The notes under the pieces: model-generated
The model's database searches: none
What the model was told of the DNA's origin: nothing
What the model saw: only the letters and a program-made list of their open reading frames with translations
Source of the DNA: Gemmatimonadota bacterium
GTDB lineage: Bacteria > Gemmatimonadota > Gemmatimonadetes > Longimicrobiales > Gaopeijiaceae
Length of the DNA stretch: 64,000 nt
Assembly: GCA_022826565.1 (NCBI GenBank)
Contig: JAJDUP010000018.1
Coordinates: 1 to 64,000, forward strand
Direction of reading: 5' to 3'
Shown here: piece by piece, positions 47,724 to 56,320 of the stretch
Layout of the letters: each line of letters opens with the position of its first letter
Numbering within the stretch: the stretch's first letter is position 1
Position numbers and translations under genes: made by a program

Positions 47724-48754
47724 CAGCGCCACTGCCTCACGGCCGGTGAGAAGATCAGGATGAGAATGACGACCGGAGCGCCGACGATGGCGAGGATCGC
47801 GTTCAGGTGCAGGAAGTGCTGCTCCCACGGGGCATGAATGATGGCGTCGCCGGTCAGGGCAAGCAGCGCACCGCCGAGCGCGGCGAGCGGCAGGAGCGGC
47901 AGGATCCGCGCCGTTCCGGCCAGCGCCCGGGCGAAGTGGGGCGCGATGAGGCCGACGAAGCTCACGGGACCGCAGAAGGCCACGACGGGCGCCACCAGAA
48001 GCACGGTTGCCGCAAGCACGGCATGTCTCAACGACGTCACCCTGACCCCGAGGCTGCGGGCGTAGGTCTCGCCGAGAAGCAGTGAACTGAGCGGTTTGGC
48101 CGTAGCGATGGCGGCGCAGGCACCGACGAGGATCGGCAGCGCGAGCCACGGCAGAGCCTCGGGGGCGACGCCGGCAAAGCTCGCATCCGTCCATCCGCCA
48201 TAGATCCGTCCACCGGCCCGTGCGGCGAAGTGAAGAAGAACGCTCGTGAGGCCCTGGGACGTGAATCCGAGCATGAGGCCGATGACGAGCAGCGTGATGG
48301 CTCCCACGCGGCGGCCGAGCGCAAGCATGACGAGCGCCGCGACTGCCACACCCGCGGCGGCCGCGAACGTGATGCTGGGACCTTCGAAGGCGGTGAGGAA
48401 CGACACGGCCGCCGGACCTGCAAAGGCTGCTGCGGTTACGGTGAGCGCGACCCCGAGTTGGCCGCCCGCGAGAAGGCCGAGGGACCACGAGTCGGCGACC
48501 GGGTTCCGGAAGAGGGCCTGCATCAGCACGCCCGCCATGCCGAGCGCACCGCCGGCGATGATCGCGGCGCCAACGCGCGGAAGACGGATATCGAGGACGA
48601 TTTGCCGGGCAAGGTCGGTCGACTGCCTCCCGGTCAGTGCGCCGAGTGTGTCGGCCAGGGGCAGCCCGATCTGCCCATATGTCAGCGTGAGCAAGGCGAG
48701 CGCGGCAAGCGCGGCAACGAGGACGGCGACGCTAGTGCTGACCCGTGCCGACAT
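47723..48754 (-). CDS. FecCD-family ABC permease
   Basis: A 343-residue permease with about nine to ten transmembrane helices: RLPRVGAAIIAGGALGMAGVLMQALFRNPVADSWSLG is the FecCD signature, and GPVSFVGLIAPHFAR the cytoplasmic coupling region. ATG 48754 overlaps the 3' end of the binding-protein gene by 23 bases. Single permease gene, so it forms a homodimer. Confidence 0.88.
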   Translation of the reverse strand: MSARVSTSVAVLVAALAALALLTLTYGQIGLPLADTLGALTGRQSTDLARQIVLDIRLPRVGAAIIAGGALGMAGVLMQALFRNPVADSWSLGLLAGGQLGVALTVTAAAFAGPAAVSFLTAFEGPSITFAAAAGVAVAALVMLALGRRVGAITLLVIGLMLGFTSQGLTSVLLHFAARAGGRIYGGWTDASFAGVAPEALPWLALPILVGACAAIATAKPLSSLLLGETYARSLGVRVTSLRHAVLAATVLLVAPVVAFCGPVSFVGLIAPHFARALAGTARILPLLPLAALGGALLALTGDAIIHAPWEQHFLHLNAILAIVGAPVVILILIFSPAVRQWR

Positions 48755-49940
48755 GGCCCTCCTCCCACGTTTCCGGTGCGAGGTAGCGCCACTCGCCATC
48801 GCGCAGCTCCGGATGCAGCATCTTCACGATGTCGGCCAGGCGCCAGTCGGGTCGGATTTCCCCCATCTCCCATATCTCCCACGTATCGGCAGCGGGATGA
48901 CGCCTCCCCGGCTCCCAGAACACGCAGCCCTCCCGGTACGACTTGAAGCGCGCAAGCACGTCCCGATCGTCGAATCTCGGCGACAGCGGGTCGCGAATCA
49001 TCCAGCAGTCGGCGCCGGTTGCGTCCCGCAGGAGCCGTTCCGTTGAAAGGTCGGAAAAGGTGTCGAGCTCGGGATCGTCCTCGGCCCCGAGCACAAGTTC
49101 CGCGTTGGCGTCACGAATCAGCGCCGCATCGGCGTTGCGCTGCGTGACGGCCCAGCGATTGCCCCCGCCCCGGAACCAGGCCCACAGCATCGACCGGCGC
49201 GGCCTCGCCTGGGCGAGCGACTTCAGACGGTCGACCTCGTTCGCGACCATCTCGACGAACGCACCGGCTTCCGCCTCTTTCCCGGTCAGCAAGCCCATCA
49301 GCAGCACCCACGCGACACGGCCCATGTAGTGCGGTTCCGCATCGATGAAGGTCGGCACGACCGGAATGCCCAGCGACTCCACACGCTCGATGTGCTGGGT
49401 GTGCGTCAGGTCGGCCATGCGCCCGATCAGCACGTCGGGCCGCGCCGCCACCAGCGCGTCGAGCGTCGGCGGCATGTGCCAGCCATAGCCGATCTGCTGG
49501 ATCTCACCGGAGCGGGCCATGCGGCGCAGGTCGTCGTCGTAGCTGTTGTGCCCGCCAACCGCGACGATCCGGTCCTCGACCCCGATTGCACGCAGCATTG
49601 CCTCATGGGGATGATCGTTGACGGCGATCCGCTTGACGGGCGTTCGGATCAGCGAAGCACCTGCCAGATCGCCTGTCAGCGCCGGCGGCTCCAGATCCCG
49701 CGGGACGAGTACGAGGCGAACACGCTGGGGCGGTCCACCCGCCGACCCGCCCCAGGTGACGACGGACGCCTCGATGTCGACAACGCGATAGCCGTCCCGC
49801 TCGACGACGCTGAAGGTCTCCGCGAAGGGCGTTTCGAGCAGGTCGCCGTGGGCAGGTCGCGGGTCGCTGGGTGGGCCGGGCTCGCAGGCGGCAAGGGTGA
49901 GGGACGCCACGAAGGCTGTCAGACGAACGGACTTACTCAT
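48732..49940 (-). CDS. FecB/BtuF-like substrate-binding lipoprotein
   Basis: A 402-residue periplasmic lipoprotein (signal ends LTLAAC). The periplasmic-binding core has KRIAVNDHPHEAMLRAIGVEDRIVAVGG, ALVAARPDVLIG and GIPVVPTF, as in iron-siderophore or cobalamin binding proteins. It carries an additional N-terminal domain of about 90 residues. A 17-base palindrome (49945-49961) lies 4 bases before the ATG. First gene of the importer operon. The actual ligand is not evident. Confidence 0.8.
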   Translation of the reverse strand: MSKSVRLTAFVASLTLAACEPGPPSDPRPAHGDLLETPFAETFSVVERDGYRVVDIEASVVTWGGSAGGPPQRVRLVLVPRDLEPPALTGDLAGASLIRTPVKRIAVNDHPHEAMLRAIGVEDRIVAVGGHNSYDDDLRRMARSGEIQQIGYGWHMPPTLDALVAARPDVLIGRMADLTHTQHIERVESLGIPVVPTFIDAEPHYMGRVAWVLLMGLLTGKEAEAGAFVEMVANEVDRLKSLAQARPRRSMLWAWFRGGGNRWAVTQRNADAALIRDANAELVLGAEDDPELDTFSDLSTERLLRDATGADCWMIRDPLSPRFDDRDVLARFKSYREGCVFWEPGRRHPAADTWEIWEMGEIRPDWRLADIVKMLHPELRDGEWRYLAPETWEEGHVGTGQH

Positions 49941-49944
49941 GATT

Positions 49945-49961
49945 TGAGTATGCCATACTCA
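49945..49961 (-). promoter_or_regulatory. Palindromic operator before the importer operon
   Basis: TGAGTATG-C-CATACTCA is a perfect 8+1+8 palindrome starting 4 bases upstream of the substrate-binding gene. Its position suits a repressor site (for example a metal- or cobalamin-responsive regulator) or a structure that controls initiation. Confidence 0.5.
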
Positions 49962-49968
49962 TTCAAAA

Positions 49969-51201
49969 TCATGGCTGCCACAGCCAGGTCCCCTTGATGA
50001 TGAGTTGGCGGCGGGCCGGGAAAGGCTCGAGAGCCCCGTCGTGCGAGGCGTTTTCGTTATAGACGACGTAGAGGAACGAGAGCGGCCGGAACTCCCACGC
50101 GAGGCGTGCGTTCAGGCTGGAAGCCTCGACGGCCGTGTTGTACTGCCAGATGCCGGAGACCTCGAAGCGGGGGTTCAGGGCCAGGCGGAGTTCGGGCGTG
50201 AGGAGATGGGTGCTGCCGTCCGAGCCGGCGACGCCGCGGAACCGGTTGCGCTCCCAGGAAGCGAAGCCGACGACATGCGAGGAGAGGATGACCTTCGCCG
50301 AGAGCTGGCTCTTCTCGAGCGAGCCGTCGTAGAAGGGTCCGATCGTGAAGCTTGCGCTGCCGGTCACGTTGGCGGAGGGGTCGTACGAAGCCGCCGCGAT
50401 CCATCGGGTGAAGCTGTAGCGGCCGGGGGGCACGACGAGCCCCGGGATCGGCCGGAAGGGTCCCTCGAAGCGCTGCCACTCCGGCCGAAGCGAGAGCGCC
50501 ATTTCGCCCCCGTTCTCCAGACGGAAGGTGAGCGGCCGCACATGCACGAATCCCGAGAAGAAATCGCCCGAGGACGCCTCGTTGAACAGGAAGACCGTCG
50601 CGCCCGGCGTGTAGGACCGCGCCCACTCCGGCAACCAGTCCGGGCGGAGATCCATGATGACGGCCGGACTCGTCACAATGACGTCGTTCGTGAAGCGGAA
50701 GCCGGAGCGCGGTTCCCACTGGGGGCCTATGTACTCCTGCAGCCAGCCGATGTAGCCCCACGGTGCGTAGTTGCCCGCGTGCGCGTGCGCTGCCCAGCCA
50801 TCGCCCCCGCTTCCCTCCGTGATCGAACGCGACACCATTCCCCGCGCGAAGAGGTTCGTCGTGGGGCGGAAGAACCAGTCGACGGCGGCGACGGTGTTGA
50901 GGGCGGAGGCACCGGCCGGCAGGCCCTGATCGTGCCGGGTGGCGACCATCCCCCCGAGCCGCCCCGTCGCGCCGATGTTCCGCACGTAGCGGCCCACGCC
51001 GAAGACGCTGCCGTCGATCGCCCCGACGCCTTCCTGCCGCAGGAGGAGCGCGCCGGCGCTGGATTTCGTCGACCGGTGCGTCATCCGCGCTCCGGCCGTG
51101 ACCGGGACCGGCCGTCCCTCGCTGTCGAGTCCGATGCGGCGGCGGATCGCCAGAGGTCCGAATCCGGGCAGGAAATCGTCTAACTGTATAAAGGGCTGCA
51201 C
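49969..51201 (-). CDS. C-terminal part of a DUF5916-type outer-membrane barrel protein, N-terminally truncated
   Basis: The frame encodes 410 residues resembling the barrel half of DUF5916 proteins: RRRIGLDSEGRPVPVTAGARMTHRS, GGMVATRHDQG, FRFTNDVIV, amphipathic strands to the end (RRQLIIKGTWLWQP). The N-terminal carbohydrate-binding-like domain and signal peptide are missing. No continuation is visible in the other frames upstream, and the segment opens with MQPFIQLDDFLPGFG. It is probably a pseudogene, just upstream of the importer operon on the same strand. Confidence 0.65.
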   Translation of the reverse strand: MQPFIQLDDFLPGFGPLAIRRRIGLDSEGRPVPVTAGARMTHRSTKSSAGALLLRQEGVGAIDGSVFGVGRYVRNIGATGRLGGMVATRHDQGLPAGASALNTVAAVDWFFRPTTNLFARGMVSRSITEGSGGDGWAAHAHAGNYAPWGYIGWLQEYIGPQWEPRSGFRFTNDVIVTSPAVIMDLRPDWLPEWARSYTPGATVFLFNEASSGDFFSGFVHVRPLTFRLENGGEMALSLRPEWQRFEGPFRPIPGLVVPPGRYSFTRWIAAASYDPSANVTGSASFTIGPFYDGSLEKSQLSAKVILSSHVVGFASWERNRFRGVAGSDGSTHLLTPELRLALNPRFEVSGIWQYNTAVEASSLNARLAWEFRPLSFLYVVYNENASHDGALEPFPARRQLIIKGTWLWQP

Positions 51202-51549
51202 GATCTGCGTTTCCTGCCGTTGTACTGGACCCTACTGGACCGTGCCGCGAAAGCGGGAAAAACAGAGTTGAATGGCGGGACTTCCTTCCGTGCCATGCTC
51301 TTCGCCGAGGGTCCCGGAAAGCAGCTTTGGTCAGGCCCCGAGGAATCAAGGTCGCGAGCCGTTTTGAGCCCACGCCAGTGAAAAAGCTACGACTCGGCAA
51401 GGAGAGGCTGCGCCCCTGCGAGCCCCGGCTTCTCGCGTCTCTGGCGAATGCGTCGCGCACCTCTCCCCGATTCCGTCCGGGAAGCCTGCCAACCTTGCAG
51501 GCTGGCGGCTTACTTCCCAGTTTGGAGCCCGCCGTACCGGCTTACCGAC
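51202..51549. other. Intergenic stretch without a supported gene
   Basis: No frame here has recognisable domains. It separates the truncated barrel gene from the thioredoxin-like gene and should hold the promoter of locus B; no clear -35/-10 pair was found. Confidence 0.45.
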
Positions 51550-51565
51550 GGAGGTTAATCCAATC
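51550..51565 (+). promoter_or_regulatory. Strong ribosome site before a probable ATC start codon
   Basis: GGAGG (51550-51554) lies 8 bases before ATC 51563, which opens a classic lipoprotein signal (ESTTKRRHAV before the hydrophobic core). The nearest standard start, GTG 51593, has no ribosome site and would remove the basic N-region. This decides the start in favour of ATC. Confidence 0.5.
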
Positions 51566-52072
51566 GAGAGCACTACCAAACGCAGACACGCCGTGGCTGC
51601 AACGATTCTCGTTGCAGCATCGCTCGTCGGGGCCGGTTGCGGTATGGACCATACTTCGGACGCGATGGTATGGACGCTCTCTGATGGCACTCCCATTGGG
51701 GAATTGGCGCGGACCGATCCCATCGTCGCGGTGGTGGTCGATCCCAGCCAGTGCCTTCGCTGCTTTTCCGTGTTGGCCGAATGGTTGGAGTGGGAGCGGA
51801 GTTCGGGAGTCAGCGTGGAGTTGCTCCTCGCCCGCGAACCGGCAGACGATGAGAAGCGCATTCTGCGGGCGACGGGCATGAGGACGGACGGATACCTCAC
51901 CGGCGTGCGGATCGAAGCGCAGCGCACACCGATTGAGTTGGTGCTCGACACCGGTCGAGTCATCTTTCGCGCCGAGCGGGTCTATGGGCCTTCAAGTCCT
52001 CTTCTGGACGCTCTGAAGGATGGACAATCACTGCGAGAGGCCGTGGATGCGCTGGCCGTAGCTGGCACTTGA
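51563..52072 (+). CDS. Thioredoxin-like lipoprotein with CxxC (locus B)
   Basis: From ATC 51563 the product has 169 residues with a lipoprotein signal ending at Cys26 (ASLVGAGC). The soluble part is thioredoxin-like: IVAVVVDPSQCLRCFSVLAEWLEW carries a CLRC motif (C64, C67) at the start of the first helix, followed by VSVELLLAREP and a C-terminal strand pair (IELVLDTGRVIFRAERVYG). It probably reduces or isomerises disulfides outside the cytoplasm. The next gene encodes a Cys-rich secreted peptide, an obvious candidate substrate. If GTG 51593 is used, 10 residues are lost. Confidence 0.65.
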   Translation: MESTTKRRHAVAATILVAASLVGAGCGMDHTSDAMVWTLSDGTPIGELARTDPIVAVVVDPSQCLRCFSVLAEWLEWERSSGVSVELLLAREPADDEKRILRATGMRTDGYLTGVRIEAQRTPIELVLDTGRVIFRAERVYGPSSPLLDALKDGQSLREAVDALAVAGT

Positions 52073-52161
52073 CCTTTCCGGGAAATCATCCGAACATCTT
52101 GGCGCAATGGATGTAGCACGGCCCTCAGGGCCACAACCTAACACCACAAGGAGCGGTTAGC

Positions 52162-52374
52162 ATGAAGATTCGCAATCTGGTCACTGGAGCGCTCGCCATC
52201 GGGGCGCTGATGGCGGCGTCTTGGGGCGTTGTGCCCTTCGCGGCCAAGGCTCAGGACGACGAGCCCGAGGGGCTTCTCAGCTTCGAGGACTTCGAGTGCC
52301 CCGACGAGTGCGCGATCGACGCGGATGTCTGCTGCGCGATCTTGGATCCGATCATCGTCGAGGTCGAGAACTAG
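52162..52374 (+). CDS. Cys-rich secreted peptide (locus B, first)
   Basis: A 70-residue protein with a clean Sec signal (VTGALAIGALMAASWGVVPFAA, cleavage near AKAQD). The acidic mature peptide has four Cys: ECPDECAIDADVCCAIL. It ends DPIIVEVEN. AAGGAGCGG precedes the ATG. It lies 89 bases after the thioredoxin-like gene and 3 bases before the propeller lipoprotein. Confidence 0.7.
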   Translation: MKIRNLVTGALAIGALMAASWGVVPFAAKAQDDEPEGLLSFEDFECPDECAIDADVCCAILDPIIVEVEN

Positions 52375-52377
52375 CAG

Positions 52378-53532
52378 ATGGGCCGGTCCCGCCGTTTCCA
52401 CGTCGCGTTGTTCGCCGGGATGCTTTTGGTCCCAGGCTGCGGCTCCGAGCCCGGAGAATCTGTGACCACAGAAACGGCGGGGCCGACCTTGATTCCCGTC
52501 GACAGCGTTCTACTGGCCGAGGCCGACACGCTTTACATCGGCAACCCGTACACGCCTGTCGTGGACCCCTTCGATGGGTCCTTCTACATACCGGACATGT
52601 TTTCCGGAAGACTCCTCAGGTTCCGCAGGGACGGTCGCCTAATGTTGGTGTACGGGTGGCCGGGAGAGGGGCCGGGAGAGTTTCGCGGAGGCCCCAGGGT
52701 CCCGATGGTTCTCGACGATTCGACCGTGGCCGCACAGACCACAAGGTCGCGGCGGGTGAACGTTTTCGATCGAAACACCGGCAAGACGAGTAGGGTCGTG
52801 AGCTTCCCCGCGCTGGCCGGAATCACTCCACCGGTTGTTATCGGCCAAGAGGTCTGGATGACCGATTTCGAGGTCCGGCGTGGAACGTCGCTGACTCGCT
52901 GGCACCCATCCACAGACGAATTCAGGAGCATGGGCGGACTCCCTGAGGAATACGTCGCGTCGCTCAGCAGCGACAACTGGTCTTATGCGACTCTCTTTCG
53001 AAACGCTTCTCTTGCTTCCGACGGCGGACGGTTCGTGCAGGGCTGGTCTGGACTGGACGAGATGTTCGTCTTGAACCTGCGGGGCGAAGTGGTGGACACG
53101 GCGAACATCCCGGTGGCGAGAAGAAAGGGCGTCCCGGCCGACCTCCGGGAACGCATCGACATCCGGCGCATCCCGTTCCGCGAGCGGCTGGAGGGCAATT
53201 CGCGACTGCGCCAACTGTTCCCGCGCCCGGGCGGCGGGTTCGTGTTCACCCACCACGACCAGACTGCGCTGAAGATGGAACCGATGCCGGTGCTCACCGC
53301 CAAGGTCTGGGTTGGGATACTCTCGTCAGACCTCGAGACGGCATGCGTGGACGCGCTGGTGCCCCGCGATTTCGAGATCCGGCCGATGGAGACCTTTCGT
53401 GGGGATACGCTGTTCGTGCTGGACCGACGCATCGACGATTCGGAGAAGCTCCAGACCTGGATTCTGATGTATCTGGTATCCGACGAGCAGTGCGACTGGC
53501 TTAGCACAGAGCCCGCGCGGCAGGGACTCTGA
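52378..53532 (+). CDS. 6-bladed beta-propeller lipoprotein (locus B, first)
   Basis: A 384-residue lipoprotein (signal ends MLLVPGC, Cys21). GEGPGEF sits at residues 96-102, the same spacing as in the propeller at 1098. Blades include GSFYIPDMFSGRLLRFRRDG, VWMTDFEVRRG and FVLDRRIDDSEKLQTW. Its start is 3 bases after the peptide stop, so the two are co-translated. Family function unknown. Confidence 0.8.
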   Translation: MGRSRRFHVALFAGMLLVPGCGSEPGESVTTETAGPTLIPVDSVLLAEADTLYIGNPYTPVVDPFDGSFYIPDMFSGRLLRFRRDGRLMLVYGWPGEGPGEFRGGPRVPMVLDDSTVAAQTTRSRRVNVFDRNTGKTSRVVSFPALAGITPPVVIGQEVWMTDFEVRRGTSLTRWHPSTDEFRSMGGLPEEYVASLSSDNWSYATLFRNASLASDGGRFVQGWSGLDEMFVLNLRGEVVDTANIPVARRKGVPADLRERIDIRRIPFRERLEGNSRLRQLFPRPGGGFVFTHHDQTALKMEPMPVLTAKVWVGILSSDLETACVDALVPRDFEIRPMETFRGDTLFVLDRRIDDSEKLQTWILMYLVSDEQCDWLSTEPARQGL

Positions 53533-53676
53533 CGGGACCGGAACGGAGACGATGCGACCTGCTGGACCGCTGTCGTCGAAACCAGATTCGCCGCTGCGGA
53601 GCTGTCTCAACCCTTAGATGCATATCGGGTTGCGGAGCGAACTTGAGCGCTCTGTCCCCTCTGAAACTGAGTGACC

Positions 53677-53705
53677 TTGACGAACGCGGACTGCACCGGT
53701 AGCCT
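53677..53705 (+). promoter_or_regulatory. Candidate promoter before the second locus B peptide
   Basis: TTGACG (53677-53682) and TAGCCT (53700-53705) are separated by 17 bases, 80 bases upstream of the peptide start at 53785. The gap from 53533 holds no gene. Confidence 0.4.
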
Positions 53706-53784
53706 TGAGCGCGCTGATCGTTTCTTGGCGAGGTTCGACCGTCAAGAATCCCACGTCCATCACACCGAAAAGGCAAGATAACCC

Positions 53785-54102
53785 ATGCCGCGCCTTCCTC
53801 GCTTCGCCCCCGTCATCGCCATCGCCGTTGCCGTCGCCGTTCTTGCGGTGTTGTACGCGGCGGGCGCTCCGCCAGTCTCCGCCGCCGTCCCGGGTGGGGA
53901 TGTCCTAGCCGCCGAGGTCGCGGCCGACGCCGTGGCCGTTGCGTTCAGTTGCTCCGACGGCTCCCAAGAGTGGGACGAGTGCGGGGTGCTTGATCCTGCG
54001 GGAACGCCCGGAACACTCTGCTTCGACTGCGATTGTCCGGGAGGCGGCTGGTATTGGATATGCTTGGACGGCCAAACCGGCGAGGTGGATTGCGAGGAGT
54101 AG
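53785..54102 (+). CDS. Cys-rich secreted peptide (locus B, second)
   Basis: A 105-residue protein with a long signal peptide (VIAIAVAVAVLAVLYAAG, cleavage after VSA or AAEV). The mature part has seven Cys (SCSDGSQEWDEC, CFDCDCPGGGWYWICLDG, DCEE). It is rich in Asp, Glu and Trp like the other peptides. It lies 75 bases before the second propeller of this locus. The odd number of Cys would leave one free or allow a dimer. Confidence 0.7.
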   Translation: MPRLPRFAPVIAIAVAVAVLAVLYAAGAPPVSAAVPGGDVLAAEVAADAVAVAFSCSDGSQEWDECGVLDPAGTPGTLCFDCDCPGGGWYWICLDGQTGEVDCEE

Positions 54103-54176
54103 AGCCCACCGGCCCCGAGCGTGACGAGGCCCTGCGGGTGTCTTCTTTTCCGCCCGACCGAGTCCCAGCGCGGTGT

Positions 54177-55361
54177 ATGCTCTGCCACTTGGCGAATCGC
54201 GTGACCACCTTCGGCGTAGCATTCTTGGCGCTGCTTGCAGGTGCCTTGGGTGCCTCTTCCCAAGAAGTTGGTTCCCGTCCGTGGGCGAGGGATATAGCAT
54301 GCCACCCTTCGCCATTGGAAACCATGGAAAGCCAGTGGTTTCCGAGGAACCCGGCACCGGTGCGACAAGCAGTATACGGCGCGACCGACGATCAAGTGAT
54401 CGGGAGCTTCGGCGGCTTGGGCTACCGGGACGGTGCCGTTTACCTGTTCGACCAGTCCAAGCCGGAAGTGGTGGTGCTATCGCCGGACTCGCTTCTGCCA
54501 GTTCACCGCTTCGGGCGTCGGGGCGAAGGCCCGGGGGAGTTCTGGGGCATCGCCCGCCCCTTCCCCTTGGGCCGGTATGTCGATTTCCGGTTTCTCACCG
54601 CCGGGTCGTCCGGCGTTGCAGTCTACGACGGAACGGGCATTGAGTTGTTCGACTTGGCGGGTGTGTTCGAGCGCAGGTACTTGGAAGGGGTGCCGTCTAG
54701 CCGCGTGTTCGGTTTTCGCTATGTGGGGTTGAGCGAGCCGGACGGCCGGATTCTCTTTGCCGTGGACAAACCCGGCGACGGAGGGGCTGCCGAGAGGCAT
54801 CTGGAAACATGGGCCTTCGACATCGGCAACGAGCCGACAGCGACAAGCCGTCCTAGCAGGCTGTGGGAACTACCGTTGACCCATCCACCAACCACACAGC
54901 GCGGCGTCGTTGTTCCGAGACTGCAAGCCCGACCGCTCTGGGCTGTTTGGGGGCGGTGTGTCGTAGCGACGGACGGCGCCGGCGACGACCTCTGGGTCTT
55001 CAACATCGAAACTGGGGTCGTCGTAAGCCACCGGCTACCCGATTGGCCTCTCCCAGAAGCAGGCGAGAACGACTCCGGCGGACGCTTTCAGGCGCTGCCC
55101 GGATCCGGTGCCGCACCGACCGCACGCATTCGGTGGGAGGATCTGGTTGTCGATCCATCGGGTGCCGCTTGGGTACGCCAGTGGAACTCCGATGCGGCCT
55201 CGTCGGCTCGCGTGGCTATTGTCGATCTGCGCGGCGGCGGCGTCAGAGATGTCCAGGTGCCGGCCTTTCCGAGGACATTCGGAGATGCGGGAGTGTATTT
55301 CGCGGTCGAGCAGGGGACGTTGACCGAAAGCTACATCGTTCGCTACTCGGTGAGCAGATGA
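54177..55361 (+). CDS. 6-bladed beta-propeller protein (locus B, second)
   Basis: From ATG 54177 the product has 394 residues with a secretory signal without a lipobox (TFGVAFLALLAGALGASSQ). GEGPGEF is at residues 116-122, and blades such as GAVYLFDQSKPEVVVLSP and GVAVYDGTGIELFDLAG follow. GTG 54138 is another possible start, nearer a GAG-type site. It pairs with the Cys peptide at 53785. Confidence 0.75.
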   Translation: MLCHLANRVTTFGVAFLALLAGALGASSQEVGSRPWARDIACHPSPLETMESQWFPRNPAPVRQAVYGATDDQVIGSFGGLGYRDGAVYLFDQSKPEVVVLSPDSLLPVHRFGRRGEGPGEFWGIARPFPLGRYVDFRFLTAGSSGVAVYDGTGIELFDLAGVFERRYLEGVPSSRVFGFRYVGLSEPDGRILFAVDKPGDGGAAERHLETWAFDIGNEPTATSRPSRLWELPLTHPPTTQRGVVVPRLQARPLWAVWGRCVVATDGAGDDLWVFNIETGVVVSHRLPDWPLPEAGENDSGGRFQALPGSGAAPTARIRWEDLVVDPSGAAWVRQWNSDAASSARVAIVDLRGGGVRDVQVPAFPRTFGDAGVYFAVEQGTLTESYIVRYSVSR

Positions 55362-56320
55362 TGAGGGCTCTCAACAGCCGGGGCCATCCCCGTGACCCGG
55401 TCATGCAAATCAAGCGGGAATCTGCATGACTATGGGAGACAAGCAAGCCAGCTTACTCCTTGGGGCCACACTCCGTGCATCCCCTGCGGAGGCTGGCGGG
55501 GGGCCGCGCCCCCTCTGACCCCACGGTTTTCCGGCCCGCCGCAGGAGCGGCGGGCGGCGGGGTGCTCCACCTTCCTAACCCCGTCGCCGTCGCCCGCCGC
55601 CGCCGGGCGTTTCCCCTTCGTGGGCGGCGATCCAGCCGACGCGATCTTCGCCGGACCCGCGAGCCGGGAACTCGGTCGCGAGCGGCGAGGCCGTCAGGAT
55701 CCGCGCAGGCGAGTCCCTGGCCGACCGGGTGGCCCCGGAGCCACGGAGCCGTATTCGAGCCCGGAAAACCGTTCTCACGGCGATTCTGGGCGTTTGGGGG
55801 CCGGTTGCGCGGAATCCGAGGCCGCAGGATCGCGTGTAACGCACGAACCCGGCCCCCGGAGGGGTGGGAGTACCCCCGGTTTCGGACCTCCGGCAAAGGA
55901 ACTCGACATCCCCGCGGTGGATGATGAAGCCGCGGAAACAGTTTTGGGCGCGACCTCGGTGGCGTAACGGCTGGGGGTGGCCGGGTGGAACGTGTGCGCA
56001 ACATCTCCGTGCGGGTTGCCTCCTCCCTTGGACGGTCGATTAATCGCTCGGTACGATCTTGGCACATCTGCGGGGCGTCCACTCCATCGTTACCGGTCCC
56101 TAAGATCATACCTCTCTGGGATCACGCATAGCGGGTCCCCGGCAGAGACTGACGAGGGGCTCTGCCTCCTCGACCGCCACGAGGGTCTCGCGCTTCCAGC
56201 ACATCGCCCGGCCAGAGTTCAGGCTTGGCTTTATCTTGGTGGGCGCGAGCGGCCCCGCGGCTTCGCCGGTCAGGTCGGGCGCGGGCCTCGGCGAGCATCT
56301 GGCGAATCGCGTCGGCAAGG
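55362..56320. other. Long stretch without a supported gene
   Basis: Frames are open on both strands, but none gives recognisable protein and the best ones are antisense to each other. Structured elements are present: GGGGGC/GCCCCC (55499-55513) and a perfect 9-bp hairpin GCCCGCCGC/GCGGCGGGC with an AGGA loop (55534-55555). No tRNA or rRNA was found. Confidence 0.5.

Noticed and set aside
51327-51881. Plus-strand frame of 184 codons before and over the thioredoxin-like gene
   Set aside because: No signal or domain; the overlapping frame has a lipoprotein signal and CxxC.
55453-56109. Minus-strand frame of 218 codons and its plus-strand mirror
   Set aside because: Both are Arg/Pro-rich without any fold features; neither has a ribosome site.
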